Both the position numbers and the translations under genes were made by a program. Shown in pieces: positions 1-8,977 of a DNA stretch of 64,000 nt. This DNA is from Hyphomicrobiales bacterium (GTDB taxonomy: Bacteria; Pseudomonadota; Alphaproteobacteria; Rhizobiales; Xanthobacteraceae): NCBI GenBank assembly GCA_017305555.1, contig JAFKKM010000012.1:1-64000 (forward strand), read 5' to 3'. Each line of letters opens with the position of its first letter. Position 1 is the stretch's first letter. The notes under the pieces were generated by a model, which was given only the letters and a program-made list of their open reading frames with translations, made no database searches and was not told the DNA's origin.

Positions 1-85
1 CGTCGGCTGCTTTCGGTCCGAAAGTTTTGATCCTGCGCCTCGAACCTTCTCTCGGCTCTGGCCGACTTATTTCGCGAGATGGCCA

Positions 86-655
86 TTGAGTTCGACGTCG
101 GAGACCGCAGACGAGGCCCTGATTGCCCGGATCGCCCAAGGCGACAAAGCCGCGATGCGGGTCCTGTACGGCCGCCACCACGTCCGGGTGTTTCGCTTCG
201 GGCTTCGTCTGGTGCGGAACGAACAGCTCGCCGAGGATCTTATCAGCGAGGTATTCCTTGACGTCTGGCGGCAGGCGGGCCGGTTCGAGGGACGCTCGGC
301 GGTTTCCACCTGGCTACTCGGGATTATGAGGTTCAAGGCGCTTTCGGCCCTGCGGCGCAGGACGGACGCGGAATTGGATGACGAGACGGCGGGATCGATT
401 GCCGATACCGCTGACGATCCGGAAGTGACGGTACAGAAGAAGGACACCGGCGATGCCTTGCGCGCGTGCCTGACCTCGCTCACTCCAGAGCACCGGGAGA
501 TCATCGATTTGGTCTACTACCACGAGAAGTCGGTGGAAGAGGTCGCCGAGATCGTCGGAATACCGGAGAACACGGTCAAGACGCGATTGTTCTATGCGCG
601 GAAGAAGCTGGCCGTCTTGCTCCAAGCCGCCGGTATCGAACGAGGCTGGCCATGA
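86..655 (+). CDS. ECF-type RNA polymerase sigma factor
   Basis: A 189-residue group 4 (ECF) sigma factor that would direct RNA polymerase to a small regulon. Region 2 lies at about residues 12-85 (RFGLRLVRNEQLAEDLISEV, WRQAGRFEGRS) and region 4 at about 128-180, with the helix-turn-helix SVEEVAEIVGIPENTVKTRL. There is no region 3, and the length is normal for ECF factors. The start is TTG at 86: no ATG or GTG lies upstream in frame within the preceding codons. The stop overlaps the start of the next gene by four bases (ATGA), so the two are translationally coupled. It is not an EcfG-type factor by context: no phyR or nepR is adjacent. Its stimulus cannot be read from the sequence. Confidence 0.93.
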   Translation: MSSTSETADEALIARIAQGDKAAMRVLYGRHHVRVFRFGLRLVRNEQLAEDLISEVFLDVWRQAGRFEGRSAVSTWLLGIMRFKALSALRRRTDAELDDETAGSIADTADDPEVTVQKKDTGDALRACLTSLTPEHREIIDLVYYHEKSVEEVAEIVGIPENTVKTRLFYARKKLAVLLQAAGIERGWP

Positions 656-1566
656 GGGCAACGAGCAACAAGATCATGGACGACGAACCGGAAGAGATCG
701 AGGCGCTGTTGCCGTGGTACGCCGCGGGCACGCTGAATGTCCGCGATGCCCGCCGCGTCGAGGACGCGCTCAAGCAGGATGCCGCGCTTCAGAAGCAATA
801 TGCGGTCATCCGCGAGGAGTCCGCCGAGACGGTCGCGCTCAATGAAGAGTTGGGCGCGCCGTCGTCGTCTGCGTTGCAGAAGCTGATGGCGGCGATCGAT
901 GCCGAGCCGGCGCGTGCGTCGTCGGCGGCGACTGCATCGCGGCCCGGCCGTTTCGCGGGATTTTTTGCCGGCCTGTCGCCACGGACGCTGGCGTGGTCGG
1001 CATCGTTCGGCGGGTTGGCGCTGATGGTGCAGGCCGGCTTGATCGGCACCATCCTGATGCGAAGCGGGCTCGAGGCCTTCCAGAGCCCTGACTATCAACA
1101 CCATGTCGAGCGGACATCCTCGGCGCGTCCGGCACCGGCTGCTCCGGCGAGCCCGGCAGCGGTGCCGTCCCAGGAGCGCACGGCTCAGGCCTCCGCGGAT
1201 TTAGCTAGCCGGGAACGAGCCATCCAAAGCGTGCCGGCGCCGATCCAGCAGGAGCCGTCATCATCGCAAGCCGATCGGGTGGCTCCGAGCAATTCGGTGG
1301 CGGCAGCGCGACCCGCGCAGCAACAACCCGCCAAGCGCTCCATCATTCCCGCAAAGGACGTGGTGGCGGCGGTGACGTTCCGGCCAGATGCCCGGATGTC
1401 GGATATTTCAACGCTGCTGGGCAGCTACCATGCGTCGGTGGTCGGCGGTGAGGGCAGTGCATTGCGATTGCAGTTCGAAGGCATGACGACGGCGTCCGAC
1501 CTCAACGTCATCCTCACTGCGCTGCGCAAGGAGCGGATCGTCGCCGAGGCCGAGGCCGTGCCCTGA
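652..1566 (+). CDS. Membrane-anchored anti-sigma factor
   Basis: 304 residues. The N-terminal 70 residues (EIEALLPWYAAGTLNVRDAR) have the look of an anti-sigma domain that would clamp the sigma factor in the cytoplasm, but lack the His-Cys zinc motif. One membrane segment follows at about residues 110-135 (LAWSASFGGLALMVQAGLIG), then a Pro/Ala/Ser/Gln-rich linker and a folded C-terminal domain of about 70 residues, presumably periplasmic, that would sense the signal. The start ATG at 652 overlaps the sigma stop; a second ATG at 676 is possible. Family assignment comes from position and architecture, and the signal is unknown. Confidence 0.85.
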   Translation: MRATSNKIMDDEPEEIEALLPWYAAGTLNVRDARRVEDALKQDAALQKQYAVIREESAETVALNEELGAPSSSALQKLMAAIDAEPARASSAATASRPGRFAGFFAGLSPRTLAWSASFGGLALMVQAGLIGTILMRSGLEAFQSPDYQHHVERTSSARPAPAAPASPAAVPSQERTAQASADLASRERAIQSVPAPIQQEPSSSQADRVAPSNSVAAARPAQQQPAKRSIIPAKDVVAAVTFRPDARMSDISTLLGSYHASVVGGEGSALRLQFEGMTTASDLNVILTALRKERIVAEAEAVP

Positions 1567-1897
1567 CGGCCCGACCGTAAAGTCGTTTCACACGGATCTA
1601 CAACGCAAAGCCGTCGTCCCCATAAAGAGGAACGACGCGATGCATGTTGTAAGCGCGATCCACCGCATAAAAATCGCGAATGCATTTGAACGTTTCCGGC
1701 GCTGCGGCGACCTATAAACGTGGGAACGCAACATCCCCCCACCAAGGCCGTATCTGGCGCGAGCGCCCATCCACCCCTGCGCCCATATGGCTTGACCCGC
1801 CCGGTTGTCCCCCCGGGCGGGTCGCTTTCATTGATGCGCGGATCGCACCGGCGCATCATGGCGGACTTTTCATCAAAAGCGGAAAGCCTCGGGATCG
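1567..1897. other. Intergenic stretch, no gene seen
   Basis: 331 bases between the anti-sigma gene and the caspase gene. I see no convincing coding frame. The only clear structure is the GC-rich hairpin listed separately at 1794. The second half must contain the promoter of the caspase gene, but I could not pick out a confident -35/-10 pair. Confidence 0.6.
1794..1830 (+). terminator. Hairpin, probable terminator of the sigma/anti-sigma operon
   Basis: An 11-bp perfect inverted repeat, GACCCGCCCGG at 1794-1804 and CCGGGCGGGTC at 1813-1823, with an 8-base loop. The following bases (gctttcattg) contain only a weak T tract, so rho-independent termination is likely but not certain. Confidence 0.55.
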
Positions 1898-3817
1898 ATG
1901 ACCGGTCGTTCTTCAACGTTACGGATTCTCGCGTTGATATTTTGTGTTGCGATCGGGATCGATCTTGTTGCCGATTCAACGGCGCGGGCCGATATCGCGG
2001 CGGATCTTGCGCGATGCGCCGACGGGCGGGTGAAAACCACGATGCTATCGACGCCGGATCTCGCCGCGGCCGAATCCGCGTGCAGCCGCGTCCTTGCCGG
2101 CCAAATCGACGAGACCGATCGGCAAAAGGCCGTATTCTTTCGCGGGCTGATGCGATTTCTCCAGGTGGTTCAGTCCGGCATGATGCCGGGTGTCGACAAG
2201 AGCGGTGCGCCGACTTTCAGCCCCCCGAAGCAATCTCAACTGCGTCAGGCTCTGGCCGACATCGAAACGGCGATCGGTCTCGACGGTCCGATGAAGGGCG
2301 AGGCGCTGGCGTTGCGCGTCACCGTCAACCAGGTGCTCGGAAACTCGGCTCAAGCCCAGGCAGATATCGGCAAGGCGATCGATGCCGCGCCGGGTTCGGC
2401 GACGCCCTACGTGCAGCGCGCGCTCGAACACGAGCGGGCCGGCGACGTCACCGCCGCGTTGACCGACCTCGACCACGCCGTCGCGATTGATCCCGCGGCC
2501 GGCACCGCGTTGTCCGCGCGCGCCAACCTGTTGCGCAGGCTCGGCTTGCTGGTTCGCGCGCGGGCGGATTTCGCGGCCGCGGCCCGGCTGGGTCCGCCGT
2601 TTCGCCGGCTCGCGCTGGTTCATAAGTCGGAAGTCGAACTGCGCGCCGGCGATCTTCAGGCTGCTTACGACGATCTGCTGACCGCTGCGCGCGCGACCGG
2701 CGATCTGCCGCCGGCCGATCTCGCCGCGACCAACGCGGATTTGCTGATCCGCGCGGGCGATCTGGCGCTGGACAAGCTGAAGGATCCTGCTGCGGCCGAG
2801 AAGCATTATCGCGACGCCGAGCAACTCGCCGCTCGCAACTGGGGCGCCGCTTTGGGACTCGCGCGTGTAGCGGAGCAGCGCGGCGATCGCGCCACGGCCA
2901 TTGCGATCTATAAGCGGATTCTGGCGGCGACGGAGGTGACGCCGAAACTTTACGAACGGATGCTGGCGTCATTCCAGCTCAAGCAATTGAACATGCCGAT
3001 GAAGCGCGGAAATCTCGGTGGTTTTCGTAGTGCCTTTGATATCGGCGTCACGGCGGGCAGGGGCTCGCCCGATGGATTGAAGCGCGTGGCGCTGGTGATC
3101 GGCCAGGGCGACTATCGCAGGCTGGCGAGCCTACCGAATCCGCGCCGCGACGCCGCGGTGATGGCCAATGCGCTCGCCGACATGGGGTTCGACGAAGTCG
3201 AGATTGCGGAAAATCTCGATACGGCGGATCTGCGCGGCGTGCCGGCGATCGTTGCCGAAAAGGCGGCGCAGGCGGATGTGGTGCTGGTGTTCTATGCCGG
3301 GCACGGCGTTGAGGCGGCCGGCGTCAATTACCTGATCCCGGTCGATGCCGCGCCGGAGAGCGACCGCGACCTTCAGGCCGGTGCGCTGACGCTGGCGGAC
3401 ATCACCGCCGCGGCAGCCAAGGCAAAGCGTGGCGCGCTGCTGATTGTCGACGCTTGCCGCGACGATCCCTTCGCTGAGGCCAGAGCGGTGGCGGCGTCCC
3501 GCGCCGGTGGCTCGCAGCAGACTGGTGCAGCGCCGCTGCGCCTGCATTCCGGCCTGGCGACCATGGCTGCGGTCGCTCCCAACAGCGTGGTGCTCTATTC
3601 GACCGCGCCGGGTGAGGTCGCGCTCGATGGCGAGGGGCTCGACAGCCCTTTTGTGCGCGCGCTTCTGGAAACACTCACGACACCGAACCAGCCGATCGAG
3701 ACGGTGGTGCGCGACACAGCGGCGGGGGTCATCGAGAAAACGAAAGGACAGCAAAAGCCGGCCGCCTATGGAGTCGCGCCGACCGTCGCGCTGTTGCCGC
3801 CGGTGGTGCGGCAGTAG
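1898..3817 (+). CDS. Exported TPR and caspase-domain (peptidase C14) protein
   Basis: 639 residues. A hydrophobic N-terminus (about 10-30, ending TARA) looks like a signal peptide. Residues 100-370 are Ala-rich helical repeats of TPR type (for example QRALEHERAGDVTAALTDL). The caspase-like domain covers about 394-635. The catalytic pair is visible: His469 in YAGHG and Cys520 in DACRDDPF. Bacterial proteins of this type (orthocaspases) are Arg/Lys- or Asp-directed cysteine proteases of mostly unknown role. The gene lies just behind the ECF sigma/anti-sigma pair but is separated by a hairpin, so shared control is only an inference. Confidence 0.88.
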   Translation: MTGRSSTLRILALIFCVAIGIDLVADSTARADIAADLARCADGRVKTTMLSTPDLAAAESACSRVLAGQIDETDRQKAVFFRGLMRFLQVVQSGMMPGVDKSGAPTFSPPKQSQLRQALADIETAIGLDGPMKGEALALRVTVNQVLGNSAQAQADIGKAIDAAPGSATPYVQRALEHERAGDVTAALTDLDHAVAIDPAAGTALSARANLLRRLGLLVRARADFAAAARLGPPFRRLALVHKSEVELRAGDLQAAYDDLLTAARATGDLPPADLAATNADLLIRAGDLALDKLKDPAAAEKHYRDAEQLAARNWGAALGLARVAEQRGDRATAIAIYKRILAATEVTPKLYERMLASFQLKQLNMPMKRGNLGGFRSAFDIGVTAGRGSPDGLKRVALVIGQGDYRRLASLPNPRRDAAVMANALADMGFDEVEIAENLDTADLRGVPAIVAEKAAQADVVLVFYAGHGVEAAGVNYLIPVDAAPESDRDLQAGALTLADITAAAAKAKRGALLIVDACRDDPFAEARAVAASRAGGSQQTGAAPLRLHSGLATMAAVAPNSVVLYSTAPGEVALDGEGLDSPFVRALLETLTTPNQPIETVVRDTAAGVIEKTKGQQKPAAYGVAPTVALLPPVVRQ

Positions 3818-3921
3818 TGCGGGCTGGACATCGCCGAAGTTTTCCACAGTATATAAGGGTAACTACTCAAGTGATTCGTCGCGTTGCGTCCGTGTCCGTT
3901 TTCCTCTTTGCGGACTTTTTC

Positions 3922-4365
3922 ATGGCACAACGAACCGATGTCGAACGCGGCCGCGCAATTGTCGAGCGCTGGCGCGCTCTCGCCGAGCAAAGACTGGATT
4001 ACCTCATCGCATTGCAGGAAAGCGGCCGCTGGCGGCGCTTTCATAGCGAGCCGGATTTTCTCGACAATGTTCGGGATGCCAAAGCCGCTGTCGAAAACTG
4101 GCGTCTGCTGGCTTCGCGCGAGGCTTCGCTGAATAACCAGCCGATCGATTTCAGTTGGCTGGGACAGGGGGCGGTGCCGCTGGCGCGGCGCGATATCGTC
4201 AAGTGCGATGATCGTGCGATCGCGGCTCAGCCCATCGTGAGCCCGCCGGTGGTGCCGGTCGTCGATGTGCCGGATGCGACGAATGCTTCGCCGTTACCGG
4301 GCCAGGCGGGTCTCGATCTGGTGACGATGCAGGATCGCTACCCGCTGTTGCGAAACGCGCTGTAG
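3922..4365 (+). CDS. Small TIGR03809-like protein
   Basis: 147 residues from the ATG at 3922 (MAQRTDVERGRAIVERWRAL). The frame is open further upstream, but there it runs into the end of the caspase gene and its composition changes. The N-terminal 70 residues are helical and charged; the C-terminus is Pro/Val-rich. From memory it matches the uncharacterised TIGR03809 family, which in this bacterial group sits beside the TIGR03808 TAT protein, as it does here (convergent, 23 bases apart). Function unknown. Confidence 0.65.
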   Translation: MAQRTDVERGRAIVERWRALAEQRLDYLIALQESGRWRRFHSEPDFLDNVRDAKAAVENWRLLASREASLNNQPIDFSWLGQGAVPLARRDIVKCDDRAIAAQPIVSPPVVPVVDVPDATNASPLPGQAGLDLVTMQDRYPLLRNAL

Positions 4366-4388
4366 CGCAAAGCGCTAGACGTCCCGCC

Positions 4389-5762
4389 TTATCGCACCGT
4401 GTTGACGCCGAGCGCGATTTGTTTGAAGTGCGCTGCGCCCTCGCGCGTGAGGTCCGGCGTCACCGGCTTGGCGTGATCGAGGCCGACCACCGCGCCGCGC
4501 GGCGCGTCCGAGATCAGGTTGCCGTTCACCAGCGCCGTGCCAGCACCATCCGCCACCGACACGCCGATGCCGATGAAAGCCTTGCGGATCACGTTGCCGG
4601 TGATCGCGACATCGCGCAGATACTTGCCCCAGCCGGCGACGATGCCGAAGGCCGGCGCGTTCTCGATGACGTTGCCGGACACCGCGCTGTCGGCTTCGAT
4701 GTAGATGCCGATGCCCGCGTCGTCTTCCGGCGCGGTAGCAATGGGACGCTTCGGCAGCAGGTTGCGGATGATATTGCCCTGCACGACGGCGAGGCGGCCG
4801 CCTTCGTTGAAGTTCGCCACCGAGACGCCGACCGCCGCGCGATCCACGGTGTTGTTGGCAATCACCGCGCCTTCGAAAGCAAACTCGGAATACAGCGCCA
4901 CCTCGCGCACGTCGCTGACGCTGTTGCCGGTGATCTGGATGTTCGACGCCGAGTTGCCACGCACCGCCGAGTAATCGCAATTGCGGATGCGGTTGCCGCG
5001 CACGATGACGTTGCCGGCGCGAAACGCATTGATGGCGTTGCCGTATTGACCCGAGCCGCCGGGGCCGGCCTTGATGTCCTCGATGCGGTTGTCGATCACC
5101 TGCGTGCCGTCGTCACCGACGGCGGTGCGCAGGATTTCGATGCCGTTGTCGTTGGTGTCGGCAATGGTGTTCTGCGCCACCAGCAGGCCCTGCGCGTCGA
5201 ACGAGACGATCGCCGTGGTGGCGACGTGGCGGATGATATTGCCCCGCACTTCGCCGGCGGCATTCTCGAACCAGATGCCGTTGCCGCCGCTGTGCGCGAT
5301 CTCGCAATCGGTAATGCGAATGTCGCGCCCCGCGCCGCAATGGATCAGGCCGCGCCGCTGCGGCAGCGCGATGCCGCCGCCGTCGAAGGAGATATCGCGC
5401 AGGCCGATGCTGTTCGCGCCTGCCGTCGTCATCAACGACGGGCCGCCGGTGAAGACCAGCCTCGTCACGCCGCGCACGCCGATGAGCTGCGCGCCATTGG
5501 AGAGATTGAGGGGACCGGTGCGATAGACGCCCGGCGGCAGCGCCAGCGGCGCCTGCGCGCGGGCGGCTTCGTCGAGAGCGCGTTGCAGCAGGCGGGTCTG
5601 ATCGTCGGGGCTGCCGGGCCGCACGCCATAGTGCGTGGCGTCGAGGCCGAGCGTGGAGGTCAGCGGCGCGGCTTTCGGCGCGCGTTGCGCCCATGCCGGT
5701 GTCGCGCCAGCGAGCAAGGCGGTCGCTGCGGCTCCGATTGCATCACGTCGGCTGATACCCAT
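4389..5762 (-). CDS. TAT-exported parallel beta-helix protein (TIGR03808-like)
   Basis: 457 residues from the ATG at 5762, which has a GGAG six bases upstream; a TTG two codons earlier is less likely. The N-terminus carries a twin-arginine signal (ISRRDAIGAAATALLAGATPAWA), so the protein would be exported folded. The rest is built of short repeats rich in GN.I/V.I.GN.I, the pattern of right-handed parallel beta-helices of the pectate-lyase-like fold. No catalytic residues can be assigned. The tandem with a TIGR03809-like gene is characteristic of Bradyrhizobium relatives (recalled). Substrate and role are unknown. Confidence 0.85.
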   Translation of the reverse strand: MGISRRDAIGAAATALLAGATPAWAQRAPKAAPLTSTLGLDATHYGVRPGSPDDQTRLLQRALDEAARAQAPLALPPGVYRTGPLNLSNGAQLIGVRGVTRLVFTGGPSLMTTAGANSIGLRDISFDGGGIALPQRRGLIHCGAGRDIRITDCEIAHSGGNGIWFENAAGEVRGNIIRHVATTAIVSFDAQGLLVAQNTIADTNDNGIEILRTAVGDDGTQVIDNRIEDIKAGPGGSGQYGNAINAFRAGNVIVRGNRIRNCDYSAVRGNSASNIQITGNSVSDVREVALYSEFAFEGAVIANNTVDRAAVGVSVANFNEGGRLAVVQGNIIRNLLPKRPIATAPEDDAGIGIYIEADSAVSGNVIENAPAFGIVAGWGKYLRDVAITGNVIRKAFIGIGVSVADGAGTALVNGNLISDAPRGAVVGLDHAKPVTPDLTREGAAHFKQIALGVNTVR

Positions 5763-5874
5763 GCGCAACTCCGGTTCGTCCTCTGGCGAAGAACGCTCCT
5801 GAGATAACGCGAAAACATGAAAACACGCGGCTCAACAACAAGCGAGCCGCGCGCAATCCTGTCGATAGGGTTAA

Positions 5875-7122
5875 TTAATGCGCCTGCTTGCTCGGCGTGA
5901 ACATGCGGCCGCGTTCGGTGACCAGCACGATGCCGATCGAGGCCAGTGTGCAGATCAGTGAGCCGATGGCGAATGGCAGCAGCGTGCCATCGTAAAGCTG
6001 GCCCAGCGTGACGCCGATACCGATGCCGGTCAGCGTGGTGATCGAGCCGTAGAGCGACGATGCGGTGCCGGCGATGTGGCCTTGCGGCTCCATCGCAAGC
6101 GCGGTGAAGTTCGACATCATCAGTCCGAAGGTGAACAGCGCAAGCGCCGACAGCGCCATGTAGAGCGCCAGCGGCAGCATATGGGTGGACGCGGCCACCA
6201 GCATCACCGCCGCAACGAGCGCATAGATCACCAGCGCCGTGTGCGAGATCACCCGCATCCCGAGCCGGATGACGAGGCGCGAGTTGAGGAAGCCGGCCAG
6301 CGCAATGCCGATTGCGATGGTGGCGAAGGCCAGCGGAAAGTAATGGCCGAGGTGATAGATCTCAGTGAACACCTGCTCCGACGAGAAGACGTAGCCGAAC
6401 AGCGTGCCCTGAACGCCGGCCGCGGCGAGCGCATACCCGATGGTCTGGCGATTGGTGATGGTCTGGCGGAAACTGTCCAGCACCTGGCCGACGGTCAGCG
6501 GCTTGCGCTCGCCGAGCGGCAGCGTTTCCGGCAGGCGCAGCGCGCTCCACAGCAACGCCAGCAGGCCATAGGCCATCAGCACGACGAAGATGCCGCGCCA
6601 TTGTCCGCCGACCATCACCGCCTGTCCGAACGACGGCGCGACGATCGGCACCGCGACGAAGATCATCATCACCAGTGACATCACGCTGGCCATGCGGCGG
6701 CCGGCGTAGCAATCGCGAACGATGGAGGTGGCGATCACGCGGGTGGCAGCGGTGCCGAGCCCTTGCAGCGCGCGCGCCACCAGCAGCATTTCGAACGAGC
6801 GCGTGAACAGCGCGAGCAGGCTCGCGAGGCCATACAGCACCATGCCGCCGAGCAGGACCGGCCGGCGGCCGAAGCGGTCCGACAGCGGTCCCATCACGAA
6901 CTGGCCGACGCCGAAGCCGAGCAGGAAGACGGACAGCACGCTTTGCAGGTAATTGCCGTCGCTGATGCCGAAGCTCGCGCCGATGTTCGGCAGCGCCGGC
7001 AGCATCATGTCCATCGCAAGCGGATTGAGCGCCATGATCGAGGCGACGATCGCGACGAATTCAGGGAATCGCATCGGGCGGTGGGTCGCGGAAACCCACG
7101 CGGAGGCATTGGTATCGGTCAA
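5875..7122 (-). CDS. Bcr/CflA-type multidrug efflux MFS transporter
   Basis: 415 residues, 12 predicted membrane segments of the drug:H+ antiporter 1 group. Markers are LNPLAMDMMLPALP in helix 1, the loop 2-3 signature GPLSDRFGRRPVLLGG, and the Bcr-type sequence FVMGPLSDRFGRR with RVIATSIVRDCY in helix 4. It would export small drugs from the cytoplasm in exchange for protons. The start used is TTG at 7122; an ATG at 7074 (MRFPEFVAI) would remove 16 residues and is also possible, since neither has a strong ribosome site. It is the last gene of a long minus-strand run. Substrate unknown. Confidence 0.9.
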   Translation of the reverse strand: MTDTNASAWVSATHRPMRFPEFVAIVASIMALNPLAMDMMLPALPNIGASFGISDGNYLQSVLSVFLLGFGVGQFVMGPLSDRFGRRPVLLGGMVLYGLASLLALFTRSFEMLLVARALQGLGTAATRVIATSIVRDCYAGRRMASVMSLVMMIFVAVPIVAPSFGQAVMVGGQWRGIFVVLMAYGLLALLWSALRLPETLPLGERKPLTVGQVLDSFRQTITNRQTIGYALAAAGVQGTLFGYVFSSEQVFTEIYHLGHYFPLAFATIAIGIALAGFLNSRLVIRLGMRVISHTALVIYALVAAVMLVAASTHMLPLALYMALSALALFTFGLMMSNFTALAMEPQGHIAGTASSLYGSITTLTGIGIGVTLGQLYDGTLLPFAIGSLICTLASIGIVLVTERGRMFTPSKQAH

Positions 7123-7235
7123 GGGAATCTCTTAAGGCTTTGTAGTTCCATGATGAAGGTGAATGCTGCAATGCACAACCCATCTTCGGGAATGGCTGGT
7201 CCGCCGAAAACCGCAGACGCCGCCTTGGCTTGCCC

Positions 7236-7877
7236 TTATTTGCGGCGTGCCAGCGCCGCTATTTGCAGCAGCAGAGCCTCGCCGGCGCTGGCGAGTTCGA
7301 CGGCCGTGGCGGGGCCGGGTGCCACCGGTGGCACATGGATGAAGGCGGCGAGGCGAGGGCCAGTGCCGTTCTGGGCGGCTTCGAGCGCCCGCCAGCACAG
7401 GTAGTTGCACAGATAGCTGCCGGCATCGCGCGACAGCTTTGCATCGACGCGGCTCGCCTGCACCGCGCGCAACAGGCGGCGGGTAAGCGGGCCGAACGCC
7501 ATTGCGTCCGCGCCGGGCCTGATGGCGCGGTTCGTATTGTAGCGCCCGTCGCGATCCGGCCAGCGGGTGGTGAGGGTGTTGCGCGCGCGGGTCTCGATGC
7601 GGAGATGCGGCGTGCGCGCGGCGAGGCCGAACATCAGCAGCGCGTGCGGCCGGTGACGCGCCAGCAGGTCCGGCAATTGAAGATCGACGGCGCCATACGA
7701 CACCGGAAAGACGTGGCCGATCACCGCGACATCGGCGAGCACGGGGCGGCGCAAGTGTGCCAGCCGCGCGACCAGCGCCTGTGTCGGATTGCGCGGCGCG
7801 CCCGGGAAAGGCCCAAAGCCCGTGACGAGGATGCAGAGCGGTTTGCTGGCCAAGTTATTTGTCCAAGCCTCATACAT
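7236..7877 (-). CDS. pcp: Pyroglutamyl-peptidase I (peptidase C15)
   Basis: 213 residues. The N-terminal VTGFGPFPGAPRNPT is the family signature; the putative catalytic triad is Glu95 (in LRIETRARN), Cys157 (in RDAGSYLCNYLC) and His181 (in FIHVPP). The enzyme removes N-terminal pyroglutamate from peptides in the cytoplasm. Length is normal for the family. The start is uncertain: ATG at 7877 or TTG at 7853, the latter closer to the usual family N-terminus. Repeats of REP type lie immediately upstream, between this gene and meaB. Confidence 0.88.
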   Translation of the reverse strand: MYEAWTNNLASKPLCILVTGFGPFPGAPRNPTQALVARLAHLRRPVLADVAVIGHVFPVSYGAVDLQLPDLLARHRPHALLMFGLAARTPHLRIETRARNTLTTRWPDRDGRYNTNRAIRPGADAMAFGPLTRRLLRAVQASRVDAKLSRDAGSYLCNYLCWRALEAAQNGTGPRLAAFIHVPPVAPGPATAVELASAGEALLLQIAALARRK

Positions 7878-7914
7878 CTGTTGATGGTCACACTCGCACA
7901 GGCGGGGACTTCTC

Positions 7915-7990
7915 CGTCGTCATGGCCGGATTTATTCCGGCCATGACGGAAACTATGGAGGTATGGGTCCCCGCCTGCGCAGGGACGACG
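7915..7990. repeat. REP-like palindromic repeats (two types)
   Basis: Two adjacent elements between meaB and pcp. The first, about 7915-7948, is a palindrome on ATGGCCGGA...TCCGGCCAT. The second, about 7961-7990, is TGGGTCCCCGCCTGCGCAGG followed by GACGACGG, the same family that recurs at 39.9, 50.1 and 63.2 kb. They are intergenic here and could form hairpins in the meaB-pcp transcript. Confidence 0.8.
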
Positions 7991-7996
7991 GAAACT

Positions 7997-8977
7997 TTAC
8001 CGCAACAAGTCCGCGATCTGCTCGGCCGCCAGCGCCGGCGAGGTGCTGCCATTCGCAACCCGCGCTTCGATCTGCTTTACCTTGGCGCGGATCGCGACAT
8101 CGCTGCGCAGCCGCGCTTTCATGCGATCCTCGAACATCGACCACATCCACTTGACCTGTTGTTCGCTACGCCGCGCGGCGAACTCGCCCGACGCATTCAT
8201 CGCGGTGCGGTGCTCGACGATCTTCTGCCACAGCTCTGTAATGCCAGCGCCGGTCAGCCCCGAATACGTCAGCACCGGGGGAAACCAGTGTTTCGAGCGC
8301 GGCGTGAGAATTTTCATCGCGCCGCGATAGTCGGCGGCGGTGCGGTTGGCGCGCTTGATGTTGTCGCCGTCGGCCTTGTTGATCGCGATCATGTCCGCGA
8401 GTTCGATCAGGCCCTTCTTGATGCCCTGCAATTCGTCGCCGCCGCCCGGCAGCATCAGGGCGAGGAAGATGTCGGTCATGTCGCAGACCGCGGTTTCCGA
8501 CTGGCCGACGCCGACGGTTTCCACCAGCACCACGTCGAAGCCCGCAGCCTCGCACAACAGCATCGCCTCGCGGGTCTTGGCGGCGACGCCGCCGAGCGTG
8601 CCGGACGAGGGCGACGGCCGAATGAACGCGCGCTCGTCGTTGGAGAGCCGCGCCATCCGCGTCTTGTCGCCAAGGATCGAACCGCCGGTGCGCGCCGACG
8701 ACGGATCGACCGCCAGCACCGCGACGCGATGGCCTTGCTCGATCAGGTACATGCCGAGCGTATCGATGGTGGTGGATTTGCCGACGCCGGGCGAGCCGGT
8801 GATGCCGACGCGATAGGCCTTGCCGGTCGAGGGCAACAGCGCTTGCACCAGTTCGCGTGCGGCGGTCTGATGATCCTCGCGGCGGCTTTCCACCAGCGTG
8901 ATGGCGCGCGCCAGCGCGGCGCGGTTGCCGGCGCGGATGTCAGCGGCGATGCCGGGAATAGCAAGCGGACGGTTCAT
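7997..8977 (-). CDS. meaB: Methylmalonyl-CoA mutase-associated GTPase MeaB
   Basis: 326 residues of the MeaB/ArgK G3E GTPase family. Walker A GSPGVGKST is at residues 61-69, the switch sequence VDPSSARTGGSILGDKTRM follows, and the base-recognition motif is NKAD. MeaB loads and protects the adenosylcobalamin cofactor of methylmalonyl-CoA mutase, and mutB and mutA lie on the same strand a few kilobases upstream. The frame stays open further upstream but is shadowed by the preceding gene; ATG at 8977 overlaps that gene's stop by four bases and starts at the family N-terminus. Confidence 0.95.
   Translation of the reverse strand: MNRPLAIPGIAADIRAGNRAALARAITLVESRREDHQTAARELVQALLPSTGKAYRVGITGSPGVGKSTTIDTLGMYLIEQGHRVAVLAVDPSSARTGGSILGDKTRMARLSNDERAFIRPSPSSGTLGGVAAKTREAMLLCEAAGFDVVLVETVGVGQSETAVCDMTDIFLALMLPGGGDELQGIKKGLIELADMIAINKADGDNIKRANRTAADYRGAMKILTPRSKHWFPPVLTYSGLTGAGITELWQKIVEHRTAMNASGEFAARRSEQQVKWMWSMFEDRMKARLRSDVAIRAKVKQIEARVANGSTSPALAAEQIADLLR

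Noticed and set aside
4419-5807. Long plus-strand frame opposite the TAT beta-helix gene
   Set aside because: Arg/Asp/His/Ala-rich shadow typical of high-GC antisense frames; the minus-strand gene is clear.
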